Shown here: positions 26,763-35,725 of the stretch, one piece after another
Layout: each line of letters starts with the position of its first letter
Position numbering within the stretch: position 1 is the stretch's first letter
Assembly (NCBI RefSeq): GCF_000383955.1
Contig: NZ_KB913013.1
Coordinates: 1,828,277 to 1,892,276 of the forward strand
Reading direction: 5' to 3'
Origin: Rudanella lutea DSM 19387
GTDB taxonomy: Bacteria > Bacteroidota > Bacteroidia > Cytophagales > Spirosomataceae
Length of the DNA: 64,000 bases
Program-made: the position numbers and the translations under genes
The notes under the pieces: model-generated
Told to the model about the DNA's origin: nothing
Seen by the model: the letters and a program-made list of their open reading frames with translations, nothing else
Database searches by the model: none

Positions 26763-26989
26763 AACTAAACGAAACCCTTCTGCTGGCCGGAGCCGCCGGT
26801 GCTTTGCTCATCTGGCTGCTGGAACTGCAACGAACCAGTTTTGCCGAGAGCTACATTTATCTGATGCTCTGCCTGGCGCTTTTGTTCTCGCTCCAGTTCG
26901 TCAGAAACAGGCGGATTCAGCGCGAAAAAGAGGTGTCGCCTACGATTAAGCAGATGGCCGCCGATCAGAAGAAAAAGAAAAAAAAGTAG
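26759..26989 (+). CDS. Small membrane protein at the end of the ccm operon
   Basis: 76 residues with two hydrophobic segments (LLLAGAAGALLIWLLE, YIYLMLCLALLFSLQFV) and a C-terminal lysine tail (DQKKKKKK). It starts in the ccmF stop (ATGA). No family recognised. The position suggests an accessory to heme lyase, but nothing in the sequence shows this. Confidence 0.7.
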   Translation: MKLNETLLLAGAAGALLIWLLELQRTSFAESYIYLMLCLALLFSLQFVRNRRIQREKEVSPTIKQMAADQKKKKKK

Positions 26990-27077
26990 TGAGCAGTGAA
27001 CAATGAGCAACGATCAACCAACACTAACCCGTTGACCGTTGCTCATTGTTCGTTGATCATTGTTCACTGTTCGTTGT
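26989..27077. repeat. Iterated-word palindrome F (AATGAACAATG type)
   Basis: Left arm 26991-27018 (AGTGAACAATGAGCAACG and on). Right arm 27031-27076 carries an extra unit of about 14 nt (GTTGATCATTGTTC). GAACAATGAGCAACG pairs almost perfectly. It fills the spacer to the CorC-like gene. Confidence 0.7.
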
Positions 27078-27082
27078 AAACG

Positions 27083-28378
27083 ATGCTCCTTCTCCTTGGT
27101 GCTTTTCTGGCATTAGTTTTGGCCGGCTTCTTCTCGGCCGTCGAAACGGCGTACCTATCCGTCAACCGGGTTTATTTTGAGTTGCACAGCAAGCAGGGGC
27201 CTCTGGCCGAAAAACTGGTGTCTCAGTTTCTCAAAAAGCCAATTCTGTTTGTGGGGACTACGCTGGTCGGCAATACGTTATTTCTGGTTTTATATGCCGT
27301 GCTGGGTGTCACGGCTCTGCATCCCCTACTCCTTCAGGCGCTCCCCGATCAGTACGACAACCCGTTTGTGGTCATTGCCCTCGAAACGGTAATTCTGACG
27401 GTGGTTTTCATGCCCGTTGCCGACTACCTGCCCAAGAGCCTCGCCCTGATTCACCCGGATGCCTTTCTCGAACGCCTGGCTGTGCCGCTTTGGGTCATTT
27501 ATCAGGCCATTGCCCCCATTGTGCGCATACTGGTGAGTACGGCCCGCTTGTTTAACCGGTACGTGCTTCGGCAAAAACAAGACGAAATTCGCCCGGTTTT
27601 CGGTCTTACCGACCTGAACCAATATCTGCAACAGGCTCATCACCGAACCTCGGAGCGTACTCCCACCGAAGATGAGGTCGACGTAGATACCCGGATTTTC
27701 AATAATGCGATTGAGTTTCGGGATGTGCGGGTACGGGATTGCCTCATCCCACGTCGGGAAATAACGGCCGTTGAAGTCGACGATAGTATCGACGATCTGC
27801 GCCGGGCGTTTCAGGACAGCGGCCACTCCAAAATTCTGGTGTACCGCGAGAGTATCGACGATGTGATTGGGTATTGCCACGCGCTTGCCCTGTTTGGCAA
27901 GCCTGCCACTATCGAGAGCATACTGACGCCCATTGTCACCGTCCCCGAAACCATGCCCGCTCAGGATCTGCTCCTGCGGTTTACGAGCGAACGTAAAAGT
28001 CTTGCCCTGGTGGTGGATGAGTTTGGCGGAACGGCCGGTCTGATCACCATCGAAGATATTGTTGAGCAGATCTTCGGCGAAATTCAGGATGAGTTTGATA
28101 CCAACGAGGACTGGACCGAACGCCAAATCGACGAAAATACCTACCTGCTGAGTGCCCGCCATGAGATTGCGTACCTCAATGAGCAGTACGGCTGGGATAT
28201 TCCGGAAGGCGATCAGCCATCGGCCCGGTACGATACCCTCGGTGGCCTGATTCTGGCGCTTAACGAAGACCTCCCCTCAGTAGGCGAGCGCATCGAAATG
28301 TCCCCTTTCATATTCACCGTCGAGTCAATGGACGGCACCCGAATCGACACGGTACGGGTGGAAGTGCGGGAAGAGTAA
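27083..28378 (+). CDS. HlyC/CorC-family CNNM-CBS membrane protein
   Basis: 431 residues. The N-terminal CNNM/DUF21 domain has FFSAVETAYLSVNRV and three to four helices (to about 160). A CBS pair follows (RDCLIPRREITAVEVDDSID; SLALVVDEFGGTAGLITIED), then a C-terminal CorC_HlyC domain (about 345-425). Family members act in Mg2+/Co2+ efflux or resistance; the gliding-associated GldE has the same architecture and cannot be excluded. It may be read through from the ccm operon. Confidence 0.85.
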   Translation: MLLLLGAFLALVLAGFFSAVETAYLSVNRVYFELHSKQGPLAEKLVSQFLKKPILFVGTTLVGNTLFLVLYAVLGVTALHPLLLQALPDQYDNPFVVIALETVILTVVFMPVADYLPKSLALIHPDAFLERLAVPLWVIYQAIAPIVRILVSTARLFNRYVLRQKQDEIRPVFGLTDLNQYLQQAHHRTSERTPTEDEVDVDTRIFNNAIEFRDVRVRDCLIPRREITAVEVDDSIDDLRRAFQDSGHSKILVYRESIDDVIGYCHALALFGKPATIESILTPIVTVPETMPAQDLLLRFTSERKSLALVVDEFGGTAGLITIEDIVEQIFGEIQDEFDTNEDWTERQIDENTYLLSARHEIAYLNEQYGWDIPEGDQPSARYDTLGGLILALNEDLPSVGERIEMSPFIFTVESMDGTRIDTVRVEVREE

Positions 28379-28383
28379 GTTTT

Positions 28384-28486
28384 CAATGAATAATGAGCAA
28401 TGAATAATGGATAATGGCCTGCCGGGTACATACATGCCTCAGCCTATTATTCACAATTCACTATTCATTATCCATTGTTCTCTACG
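28384..28486. repeat. Iterated-word palindrome G (AATGAATAATG type)
   Basis: Left arm 28384-28416 (CAATGAATAATGAGCAATG and on) is complementary to right arm 28443-28482 (TATTATTCACAATTCAC and on). It lies between convergent genes. Confidence 0.65.
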
Positions 28487-28488
28487 CC

Positions 28489-29577
28489 TTAGCCATTGCT
28501 CACCACCTGCTCCAACATAGCGATGTATCCCTTCACGCCCTGTTCAATTTCGCGCAGGTAGATAAACTCGTTGGCCGTGTGTGACCGTCCCGAATGACCG
28601 GGGCCACACTTGAGCGAGGGGCAGTTAAGCAGCGCCTGGTCAGAAGTGGTGGGTGAACCGTAGGTGGTTCGGCCCATAGCCAGCCCGGCCTGTACAATCG
28701 GGTGCTCAACCGGAATACTCGACGGTTTCAGCCGGATTGAGCGGGGTTTCACCTCGGAGCTGATATGCTGCCGAATCGTTTCAATGATTTCTTCGAGGGT
28801 GTACTGTTCCGTCACGCGGATGTCGACGGTAAACGTACAGGCATCGGGCACTACGTTGTGCTGCGTACCGGCATTGATAATCGTTACCGACATCTTGATC
28901 GGGCCGAGCGTGGGCGACACTTTCGGAAACTGGTACGTGGTGAGCCAGTTAATGTCCTGAATGGCCTTGTAAATGGCATTTTCGCCTTCGTTACGGGCGG
29001 CATGCCCCGACCGGCCGTGGGCCGTGCAGTCGATCACAAGCAACCCCTTTTCGGCAACGGCCAATTGCATTTCGGTAGGCTCACCCACAATGGCAAAGCT
29101 GATGGGTGGCAGATCGTCGACAATCATTTCCAGCCCCTCTCGGCCCGAAATTTCTTCTTCGGCCGTAGCAGCCATTACCATGTTGTATTGCAGGTCGGAG
29201 CGGTCGTAGAAATAGCAGAAGGTAGCCAGCAACGACACCAGACAGCCACCCGCATCATTGGAGCCCAGACCGTACAGTTTTTCATCCTGTACCAGCGGCT
29301 CAAACGGGTCGAGTGTCCACGACGGATTGGGCTTTACGGTATCGTGATGGGAGTTGAGCAGCAGCGTTGGTTTGGCCGGATCAAAATACTGATTGTAGGC
29401 CCAAAGGTTATTTTTCTTCCGACGAAACGGAATTGACTGATCAGTCAGAAACTGCTCGATCAGGAGGGCCGTTTTGTCTTCCTCCCGGCTAAACGAAGGA
29501 GTAGCAATCAGCTGTTTGAGCAGCGAGATGGCTGACTCGGTCAGGGCTTGCTGTCGGGAGGTTGTTTGGCTAATCAT
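28489..29577 (-). CDS. M20-family metal-dependent deacetylase, ArgE-like
   Basis: 362 residues. Metal and catalytic motifs: LLLNSHHDTVKP, YGLGSNDAGG and ATAEEEISG. A dimerisation insert occupies about 175-285, and SGRSHTANEF ends the active site. It best fits acetylornithine deacetylase or the N-succinylornithine variant of Bacteroidota, giving ornithine for arginine synthesis. DapE-like activity is possible. It lies 36 bp after the trypsin-like gene on the same strand. Confidence 0.8.
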   Translation of the reverse strand: MISQTTSRQQALTESAISLLKQLIATPSFSREEDKTALLIEQFLTDQSIPFRRKKNNLWAYNQYFDPAKPTLLLNSHHDTVKPNPSWTLDPFEPLVQDEKLYGLGSNDAGGCLVSLLATFCYFYDRSDLQYNMVMAATAEEEISGREGLEMIVDDLPPISFAIVGEPTEMQLAVAEKGLLVIDCTAHGRSGHAARNEGENAIYKAIQDINWLTTYQFPKVSPTLGPIKMSVTIINAGTQHNVVPDACTFTVDIRVTEQYTLEEIIETIRQHISSEVKPRSIRLKPSSIPVEHPIVQAGLAMGRTTYGSPTTSDQALLNCPSLKCGPGHSGRSHTANEFIYLREIEQGVKGYIAMLEQVVSNG

Positions 29578-29613
29578 GCAGTTGGTTCAATAGTACGGTT
29601 AGTCAAAGATACG

Positions 29614-30501
29614 TTAAGCCTCATAAAATCGTACGCCCTTATCGCGCAAAAACCGCTTGATGACATCCGCATGGACACACAGTCCCACGTTCAGAAAAGG
29701 GTAGTTTGAGACTTTCGTTTTGCGGTTATTAACCAGTACCTCACGGTCTTCGATGTCGAAACCGAGGTGCAGGTGACGGGTTGCCGACTGCATGCCGCAG
29801 ATAAGCCCGCGCACATCGAAAAGTGGACCTCCACTTTGTCCGCGCAGGCCGGGCGTACTCATTTCGACCCCCGAAATGGTGCCGTCGGGGTCGGCAATCA
29901 GGCGCGTCACAATCCCGTCGATCGGAAACCGTACCGATTCGGCCCGGCCGCTCTCGGTCCACTCAATATCGTCGAGCTGGGCGTTGTAGCGGAAATTGGT
30001 AAAGTCGGGAAACGGGAAGCCCAACCGGCACAAACTTCGGCCGGGTTTTATGTACGACGTGTCTCTGGCAAATACCGCGTGCGACTGGTACAGGGTTTGG
30101 GTGTATCCCTCAAACCGAATCAGGGCCAGGTCGTACACCGGGTGCATATCGATATGAATCTTCTGCATTCGGTCGACACAGCCGTGAAAGTTGTTGCGCA
30201 GCCGAACAATACTCTCGGCCTGTAGCTTGTAGCGGTCTTCCAGCAAGCGCAGGTGTTCGGAGTAGTGCCGGTCGCGCGGCAACTTGCGCCGGTCCGACTG
30301 GAAATTGAGGTAGTGTTTGTAGATATCGTCGGCGCGCACAATCAGCTCAGCAACGTGCTTACAAGTAATGGCACACCCATCTTCGTTCACAAAGAAAAGG
30401 GTTGCGCTACCGGGCACCACTTCGCTGTGTCCATACAGCCGAATGATGGATTGTAACGGGCGGGTAAACGGTTCGACACGCTCAATGGCGTCAACAAACA
30501 T
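29614..30501 (-). CDS. Cytosolic trypsin-like serine protease domain protein
   Basis: 295 residues, no signal peptide. The catalytic triad is visible: H49 (ITCKHVAEL), D124 (YDLALIRF) and S223 (GQSGGPLF). A charged, roughly 60-residue helical insert (residues 60-115, with RRKLPRDRHY and LRLLEDRYKLQ) separates His and Asp. No PDZ domain is present, unlike HtrA. Targets are unknown. It shares an operon with the M20 gene. Confidence 0.75.
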   Translation of the reverse strand: MFVDAIERVEPFTRPLQSIIRLYGHSEVVPGSATLFFVNEDGCAITCKHVAELIVRADDIYKHYLNFQSDRRKLPRDRHYSEHLRLLEDRYKLQAESIVRLRNNFHGCVDRMQKIHIDMHPVYDLALIRFEGYTQTLYQSHAVFARDTSYIKPGRSLCRLGFPFPDFTNFRYNAQLDDIEWTESGRAESVRFPIDGIVTRLIADPDGTISGVEMSTPGLRGQSGGPLFDVRGLICGMQSATRHLHLGFDIEDREVLVNNRKTKVSNYPFLNVGLCVHADVIKRFLRDKGVRFYEA

Positions 30502-30575
30502 AGCAACCAGGTTAAAAAAGTAAGCGACAAAGATAGCACGCGAGGGGCAAAGACACGGCCCCGGCGGGCACCGTG

Positions 30576-32531
30576 TCAGCTTTCGGGGGGGCGGGGTGCC
30601 AGTTGGAGTCGGCTACCAGCAGTCATAACGAGCTTCCCCCCTGCCGAATACTGTATTTTCTGACCCAGTACCAGGGCGTTGGCCGGTACAGTTACGGTAT
30701 GACGAATATCAACCGCATCGCCCGCCACCGGCACCCGGTTGCACGACCAAACCGTTGGGTCATTCCAGTTTCCGGCTTTGATGGATATGAGCGTTGTACA
30801 AACCGGAGCTGTCACGCTGATCACGTAATCTTCGGCCTCGCCGTATTGATAGGTTCCACAGGGATCGGTCGGAATATCAGCGTATGTAACCATCACACGT
30901 AGCATCAGCGAGCCAGCCGATGTACTCGCCGGAATGGTTAGACTACCCGAAAAACCCGAGGTTACTGTCTGCGGAGTGGAGTAGACAACTTCGGTGGAGT
31001 CGAAAACGGCGTTGCGGTTGAGGTCCGCCCATATCTTCACTCCTTCAAAAAACGTACTTCCCAAAAACCCACCCGCCACACTCACCGCCTGACCCGCCGT
31101 CACGGCCGGAGCGGGCCCCGGAAATGACGTTACCCCCGTGGGCGAACAACCCGAGTTGCTGCTCATGGTTACGCCATTAAGTGTAAAGCTATTGAGACCG
31201 TCCTCGTCGGTACAGCCGACACTAAACGTTGGCTGGCAGTATGTAGCCCCCGCTGTTGCCGACACCACCGCCGAAATGCCCCCAGTGGTGCTGTTGGATG
31301 GGCGAATCCGGTACCAATAGGCCGAGTTTGTGCTGACGGACATGTCGCGGTACGAGGTACTGTTGGGGGCAACTCCGCCAATGGGCACAAACAGGCCATC
31401 TGCAGTTGGTGAGCGCTCAATGATGTAGCCCAGCTCGTTGGTGCCATTGTCTTGCCAACCCAGCAGAATACCACCCGTAGCAAGCGGGCTGGCACTCACG
31501 CCCGATGGGGCAGCCACTACCGTCGGGGCGCAGTTGAGGCTGTATGTTGTGGCCGTTTGCCGGGTTGCCAGCCCTCCCTGAATCCGCGCGTACTGATCGC
31601 CCGTGAAAAACACATTACACCCTTCGTAGTACGACATGATGTTGCTTGTCTGGGGCGAATAGGTTTCTCCGTTCGCGTCGGTTGCGGTCCCCGTGTACAC
31701 CTCGCAGCCGTTCACAAAATCACTCGCCGAGCCGGGCAGGTTGAGCGGATCGGCGGGGGTATCGCACAAAAAATCACCCGCTGTACTACAGTTAGCCCCT
31801 GTGCTCCGGGTAACGAGTTCGGTGCCGTACGTGCGCTCAAAGGTATGGTAGAGGTTGAACGTGTGCCCCAGCTCATGGTTCAGAATATAATCGCTGATGT
31901 ATCGGTCGGCAAGGCCCCCGGTCCGAATAAAAGCACGGGTCGATTGCAGGGTATTTTCCGGAAAATAAGCGTAACCCAGCAAACGTGATTCGTCGAAGAG
32001 ATTGATGAAATACACGTTGAGGGCATTGTTCGCATCGCGGCCATTCACGCTCGACTCGTTGGCCCGTGGAAAGCCATTGTACAGGGTTGTATTCTGAATA
32101 TAATCGGGCGTGATTCCGCAGAAATAAAACTGGATGCCACTACCGTTGTTCAGGTAAAACCGGTTTGTACGGGCCAACACATTGTTCAGGCTACTCAGAC
32201 TCATCCCCCCTGCCCCGTTGGTCTGTTGAAGTATGTGGGGTCTAATAGGCACGTATGTAATGCCTGTATTGGCTTGCCCGGAGGCTTTTTTGATCGCCAG
32301 TGCAAACTGAACCTGTCGTTCAAGAGCCTGCCGTTGGTCGTCGGGGAGCGAGGGCGTCCCGCAAAACGGCACGGAATCGGCTCGGGGACGTTTTTTAGGT
32401 GGGTCTCCCCCCGACTGCGCCAGACCGGGCTGTGTGCCCAAAACGCACACGAGGCTCATGAAACAAGCCAGCCGGAACAGCGCCCAACCTCGGAAAATTA
32501 AAATAAAGCAACTTAAGTACAGTTTACGCAT
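30576..32531 (-). CDS. Secreted M43 zinc metalloprotease with FN3 and GEVED domains (paralogue)
   Basis: 651 residues from the ATG at 32531. Zincin motif HELGHTFNLYH (about H219-H229), Met-turn NIMSYYEG, then FN3 (about 325-415), GEVED (ending YGEAEDYVISV) and a C-terminal GNWNDPTVWS segment with DIRHTVTVP. Domain order matches the protein at 3334-5193, and disulfide cysteines near CSTAGDFLCDTPADP are shared. A long hydrophobic n-region before AQSGG acts as the signal peptide. Confidence 0.82.
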   Translation of the reverse strand: MRKLYLSCFILIFRGWALFRLACFMSLVCVLGTQPGLAQSGGDPPKKRPRADSVPFCGTPSLPDDQRQALERQVQFALAIKKASGQANTGITYVPIRPHILQQTNGAGGMSLSSLNNVLARTNRFYLNNGSGIQFYFCGITPDYIQNTTLYNGFPRANESSVNGRDANNALNVYFINLFDESRLLGYAYFPENTLQSTRAFIRTGGLADRYISDYILNHELGHTFNLYHTFERTYGTELVTRSTGANCSTAGDFLCDTPADPLNLPGSASDFVNGCEVYTGTATDANGETYSPQTSNIMSYYEGCNVFFTGDQYARIQGGLATRQTATTYSLNCAPTVVAAPSGVSASPLATGGILLGWQDNGTNELGYIIERSPTADGLFVPIGGVAPNSTSYRDMSVSTNSAYWYRIRPSNSTTGGISAVVSATAGATYCQPTFSVGCTDEDGLNSFTLNGVTMSSNSGCSPTGVTSFPGPAPAVTAGQAVSVAGGFLGSTFFEGVKIWADLNRNAVFDSTEVVYSTPQTVTSGFSGSLTIPASTSAGSLMLRVMVTYADIPTDPCGTYQYGEAEDYVISVTAPVCTTLISIKAGNWNDPTVWSCNRVPVAGDAVDIRHTVTVPANALVLGQKIQYSAGGKLVMTAGSRLQLAPRPPES

Positions 32532-32660
32532 ATGTGTTGAGTAAGAGTATGAACAGAAAAACAAATTCAAATGTACATTAATACCCCATTAAGGAACATT
32601 AAAACGTAAACACCTTTGTCCCTTTAGTTAGCCTATTTCAATCCGAAACGGCTTCAAACC

Positions 32661-32700
32661 TAAAAAGCCCTGTACGAGAACTGGCGTACAGGGCTTTTTA
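32661..32700 (-). terminator. Terminator downstream of the 87-aa lipoprotein gene
   Basis: AAAAGCCCTGTACG (32663-32676)/CGTACAGGGCTTTT (32684-32697), an almost perfect 14-bp stem with A/T-runs on both sides. Confidence 0.85.
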
Positions 32701-32717
32701 TTGTTTAAGAATTCCAT

Positions 32718-32981
32718 TTACTCTTTTCTTACATTGACGTTAGCTGGCACAATAGCCCCGCCATCGGCGCTGTCGGGTGGAGCCTGCGTAGGTCCCGTTG
32801 TGCTGCTGTTGGCGGTATCGCCCTGCATGCCCATGACGGGCGTATTACCCTGCTCAACCGCCGACATGGAATCCGAATTGGCCGTTGTGCTGCCACTTTC
32901 CGTTTTCCGTTCTCCACAACTCGCCATCACAACTACGGTCATCAGCGTCAGGGCCCAAACCGATCCATTTCTCTTCTTCAT
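32718..32981 (-). CDS. Small lipoprotein, low complexity
   Basis: 87 residues from MKKRNGSVWALTLMTVV with the lipobox MASC. The mature part is Ser/Thr/Gly/Asp/Pro-rich and ends ANVNVRKE. No domain. The ATG at 32981 is chosen; the upstream extension runs into palindrome H. Its role is unknown; it is followed by a strong terminator. Confidence 0.65.
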   Translation of the reverse strand: MKKRNGSVWALTLMTVVVMASCGERKTESGSTTANSDSMSAVEQGNTPVMGMQGDTANSSTTGPTQAPPDSADGGAIVPANVNVRKE

Positions 32982-32997
32982 AATCAGGTTGTTTAAA

Positions 32998-33093
32998 GTG
33001 AATGAACAATGTAAAATGCACAATGAATAATTAGATTACCTGTTGCCAATCAGCCCGTTCATTATACATTTTACATTGTTCACTATCCATTTT
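32998..33093. repeat. Iterated-word palindrome H (AATGAACAATG type)
   Basis: Left arm 32998-33031 (TGAACAATGTAAAATGCAC and on) and right arm 33058-33093 (TATACATTTTACATTGTTC and on) match at about 23 of 26 central positions. It sits in the spacer after the OmpA gene. Confidence 0.7.
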
Positions 33094-33112
33094 ATTTCAA
33101 CTCGGCACTCCA

Positions 33113-34447
33113 TTACACTTTTGTTACAATCACGTCGATTCGGCGGTTTTGCCCGCGCCCCTCTTCGGTGTTGTTACTGGCAACGGGCTTGCTTGACCCA
33201 AACCCCTGCGTCACAATTCGGGTGGCCTCAATACCAGCCTCGGTCAAGGCCGCCCGAACAGCATTGGCCCGGTCGAGCGACAGCTTTTGATTGGTCTGTC
33301 CGTTGCCGGTATTATCGGTATGTCCCTCTACCCGGATCGACAATGTCGGGTAGGCTTGCATGATCTGAATCAGATCGTTGAGGTTCGAGCGCGAGTCCGT
33401 TGTAATTCGGGCAGAACCGGTCTCGAACGTCAGATTGTCAAACCGGAACGTCCGCGGAGTTGAGCGATCTTTACTCGCCATAAACGCGGCCAGGTTCGCG
33501 TTGAACGACCTCTCGGCCACGTTAATTTGCCGACCACCCGGTAGTTGCACAGGCGTTCGGATACCCAGCGCACCGGGTACCGTGGAGTCGCTTGTCTGCC
33601 CGTTAGCATCTTCAATATTCTGCAGAGTCGAGGCTGTCGTGTCTTCTACAGCGTCGGGTTCGGCCCGGCGCGTGGTATCGGTGTACACACCATCGACACC
33701 GTTTTGCGGCTCACGGCACTTTTGCACAATCAACGCGATGACCAGAGCGGCCAGAGCAAACATGGCCCAACGCAGCCACCGCACGTTTTCGCGTTGGCGT
33801 TCACCATCGGTACTTTTCGGAATGTTCGGATTGAGCGGGGTTCCACTAAAATGGTCAGCGCCCTGTACCTCGGTTGGCCCCCCGGTGGGTGTACGCAAGG
33901 CATCGAGCCCCAGCAACCCGGCCACGCCCGACAGCCCCACGGGCAAAGCCCCCCTGACGATGTCGGTTTGGCCCAGCAGGAGCGATTTCAGGTTCAGGTC
34001 TGATAGCCCCTGCTCGTGCTGTTGCCGACCCAGCACACCCATGAGTACCGAGCCCGCCAGACTCATGATAGACAGAGCCGACGCCGGTTGTACTCCGCTA
34101 TACTGCGCAATATGTTCGGCAATACGGGGAGCATTATCACCCAGAATGCCATTAATGAAGGTGCGGCCGTTGGCTACGGCCTGCCCCGTTTCTTCGCGGG
34201 TATCCACTACCTGTGAAGCATCAATAGGCGTAGTTTCTTTGCTGTAGGTTCCCTTTTTGAGCAGATCGATTATATCATCGGCTCCGCCCTGCCCGACCCG
34301 GCTTGCCAGACCACCCAACAGGGCAGGCAACGTACCGCCAACTGCTTTCTGCACGTGGGCGGGGGTCTCGTTCAGATGTTGGCTCAGTTGGTCGACAACC
34401 GAGGGCGAAAATTGTTCAGTGAGGTAGGATAAAACGTTGAGCGCCAT
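33113..34447 (-). CDS. DUF937 - OmpA fusion protein
   Basis: 444 residues from MALNVLSYLTEQF. DUF937 occupies about 1-190 (GGTLPALLGGLASRVGQGG). One helix near residue 225 (MFALAALVIALIVQ) follows. The C-terminal OmpA peptidoglycan-binding domain (335-444) has FETGSARI, VEGHTDNTGN, LSLDRANAVRAAL and GQNRRIDVIV. It is probably inner-membrane anchored with the OmpA domain in the periplasm, tethering to the cell wall. Confidence 0.82.
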   Translation of the reverse strand: MALNVLSYLTEQFSPSVVDQLSQHLNETPAHVQKAVGGTLPALLGGLASRVGQGGADDIIDLLKKGTYSKETTPIDASQVVDTREETGQAVANGRTFINGILGDNAPRIAEHIAQYSGVQPASALSIMSLAGSVLMGVLGRQQHEQGLSDLNLKSLLLGQTDIVRGALPVGLSGVAGLLGLDALRTPTGGPTEVQGADHFSGTPLNPNIPKSTDGERQRENVRWLRWAMFALAALVIALIVQKCREPQNGVDGVYTDTTRRAEPDAVEDTTASTLQNIEDANGQTSDSTVPGALGIRTPVQLPGGRQINVAERSFNANLAAFMASKDRSTPRTFRFDNLTFETGSARITTDSRSNLNDLIQIMQAYPTLSIRVEGHTDNTGNGQTNQKLSLDRANAVRAALTEAGIEATRIVTQGFGSSKPVASNNTEEGRGQNRRIDVIVTKV

Positions 34448-34520
34448 GACACGAGTGATTGTGTACATGACGCTTAACCGGCCCTTTCGGGCGAATGTTC
34501 GGGAAAGAAAGGCAACGGGC

Positions 34521-35600
34521 TTACGACACCGCGGCTGCGGGCTGCATCACGATAGTGGGCTCATCTTTAATACGTTGTGTCCGGTGGCGGAGTAGCGCTT
34601 CAATTTCTTCCTGGCTCGAAAAGGCCCCGTTGATGTTGACTACGTGGCTGGCCAGAACATCGTACCGCTTGCGCATCAGGTTATAAAACACGCCCAGAAA
34701 ATCGAGCCGATCGAACACAATAGCTTTGTTCTGAGCATACTTATCGACCGTTTTCAGAAAAAAGGCGGGGTGTTCGGTCCAGTGTAGGCCGGGCCGGTAG
34801 TGGTGGCTGATGTGGTAGCCATCATTCCAGCACTTGTGGTTGTATTTGACGTTGATACAGGTAATGCTGTTCTTGTACGGGTTCAGCGGTTCGGTGGGGC
34901 ACACAAAGGCGTGTTGGGTCCAGTTGCCGAGCATGGTAATAAGCCGGAACATGAAAAAAGGCAGGATAAACACCACCACCGTAGCCGGGAAATTGACAAA
35001 CGACAACCCGATACAGAGGGCATAAAAACTCAATTCGCCCAGCAAGGCCCGATACAGCAGTTTCATGCGGTTTTTCCGGCGCAGGTACGCCAGTAGCTCA
35101 AGCACACCGAAGAAGAAGAAGTCCAAAAAATAAGCCAGAAAACTCCGCACACTATCGCGCTGATACGGCATCGTTGTACTCTCGTCGGGGGCCACGTTGT
35201 TTTCGGCATGGTGCATCCCCAGGTGGTGGCTGTAATACGTTTCGGGGGTATTGCCAAAGAGCGGGGCCATAACCCAGGTCCAGAAGTAGTACGCGTTTTT
35301 GTACTCAGGCTTGAAGAGCGGCCGGTGGCTCGTGCAATGCAGCATGAGTCCAAACGGGCCCTTAAACACCAGATTATTCAGATAAAAATACAGCACCGCC
35401 ACCACGCCCCAGGCCCATCCGGTCAGAAACGGCATGTACAGGAGTACCGCCATCGGCATCAGCACCGCCACGATCCGGAGCGTTAGATAGATAAATGGTA
35501 AATCGCGCTCGTCTTTGATGAATTGGAGCCAGAATCGGTCGAAACGAGTGTAGGCAGGCTGCACAAATCCAGGATCGCTGATGGGGCCGAGTGTACGCAT
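34521..35600 (-). CDS. Membrane fatty acid desaturase
   Basis: 359 residues. Three histidine boxes bind the di-iron centre: HCTSH, HHLGMHH (followed by AENN) and HISHH. Helices flank them (VVVFILPFFMFRLITML and others). Family enzymes introduce double bonds into acyl chains for membrane fluidity; a carotenoid/sphingolipid role is possible since desaturase and hydroxylase subfamilies share the boxes. Monocistronic. Confidence 0.85.
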   Translation of the reverse strand: MRTLGPISDPGFVQPAYTRFDRFWLQFIKDERDLPFIYLTLRIVAVLMPMAVLLYMPFLTGWAWGVVAVLYFYLNNLVFKGPFGLMLHCTSHRPLFKPEYKNAYYFWTWVMAPLFGNTPETYYSHHLGMHHAENNVAPDESTTMPYQRDSVRSFLAYFLDFFFFGVLELLAYLRRKNRMKLLYRALLGELSFYALCIGLSFVNFPATVVVFILPFFMFRLITMLGNWTQHAFVCPTEPLNPYKNSITCINVKYNHKCWNDGYHISHHYRPGLHWTEHPAFFLKTVDKYAQNKAIVFDRLDFLGVFYNLMRKRYDVLASHVVNINGAFSSQEEIEALLRHRTQRIKDEPTIVMQPAAAVS

Positions 35601-35725
35601 ATGCTTGAAGGCTAAGGGAATACTTATAAATAAAGAACGGCAACAGGACTTAGCCCATTGCCGTCTACCAAAGATATAGTTTTAATTCAGTTAGTCAATA
35701 GCGGGTACGTTTGGCTATCGGCTGC

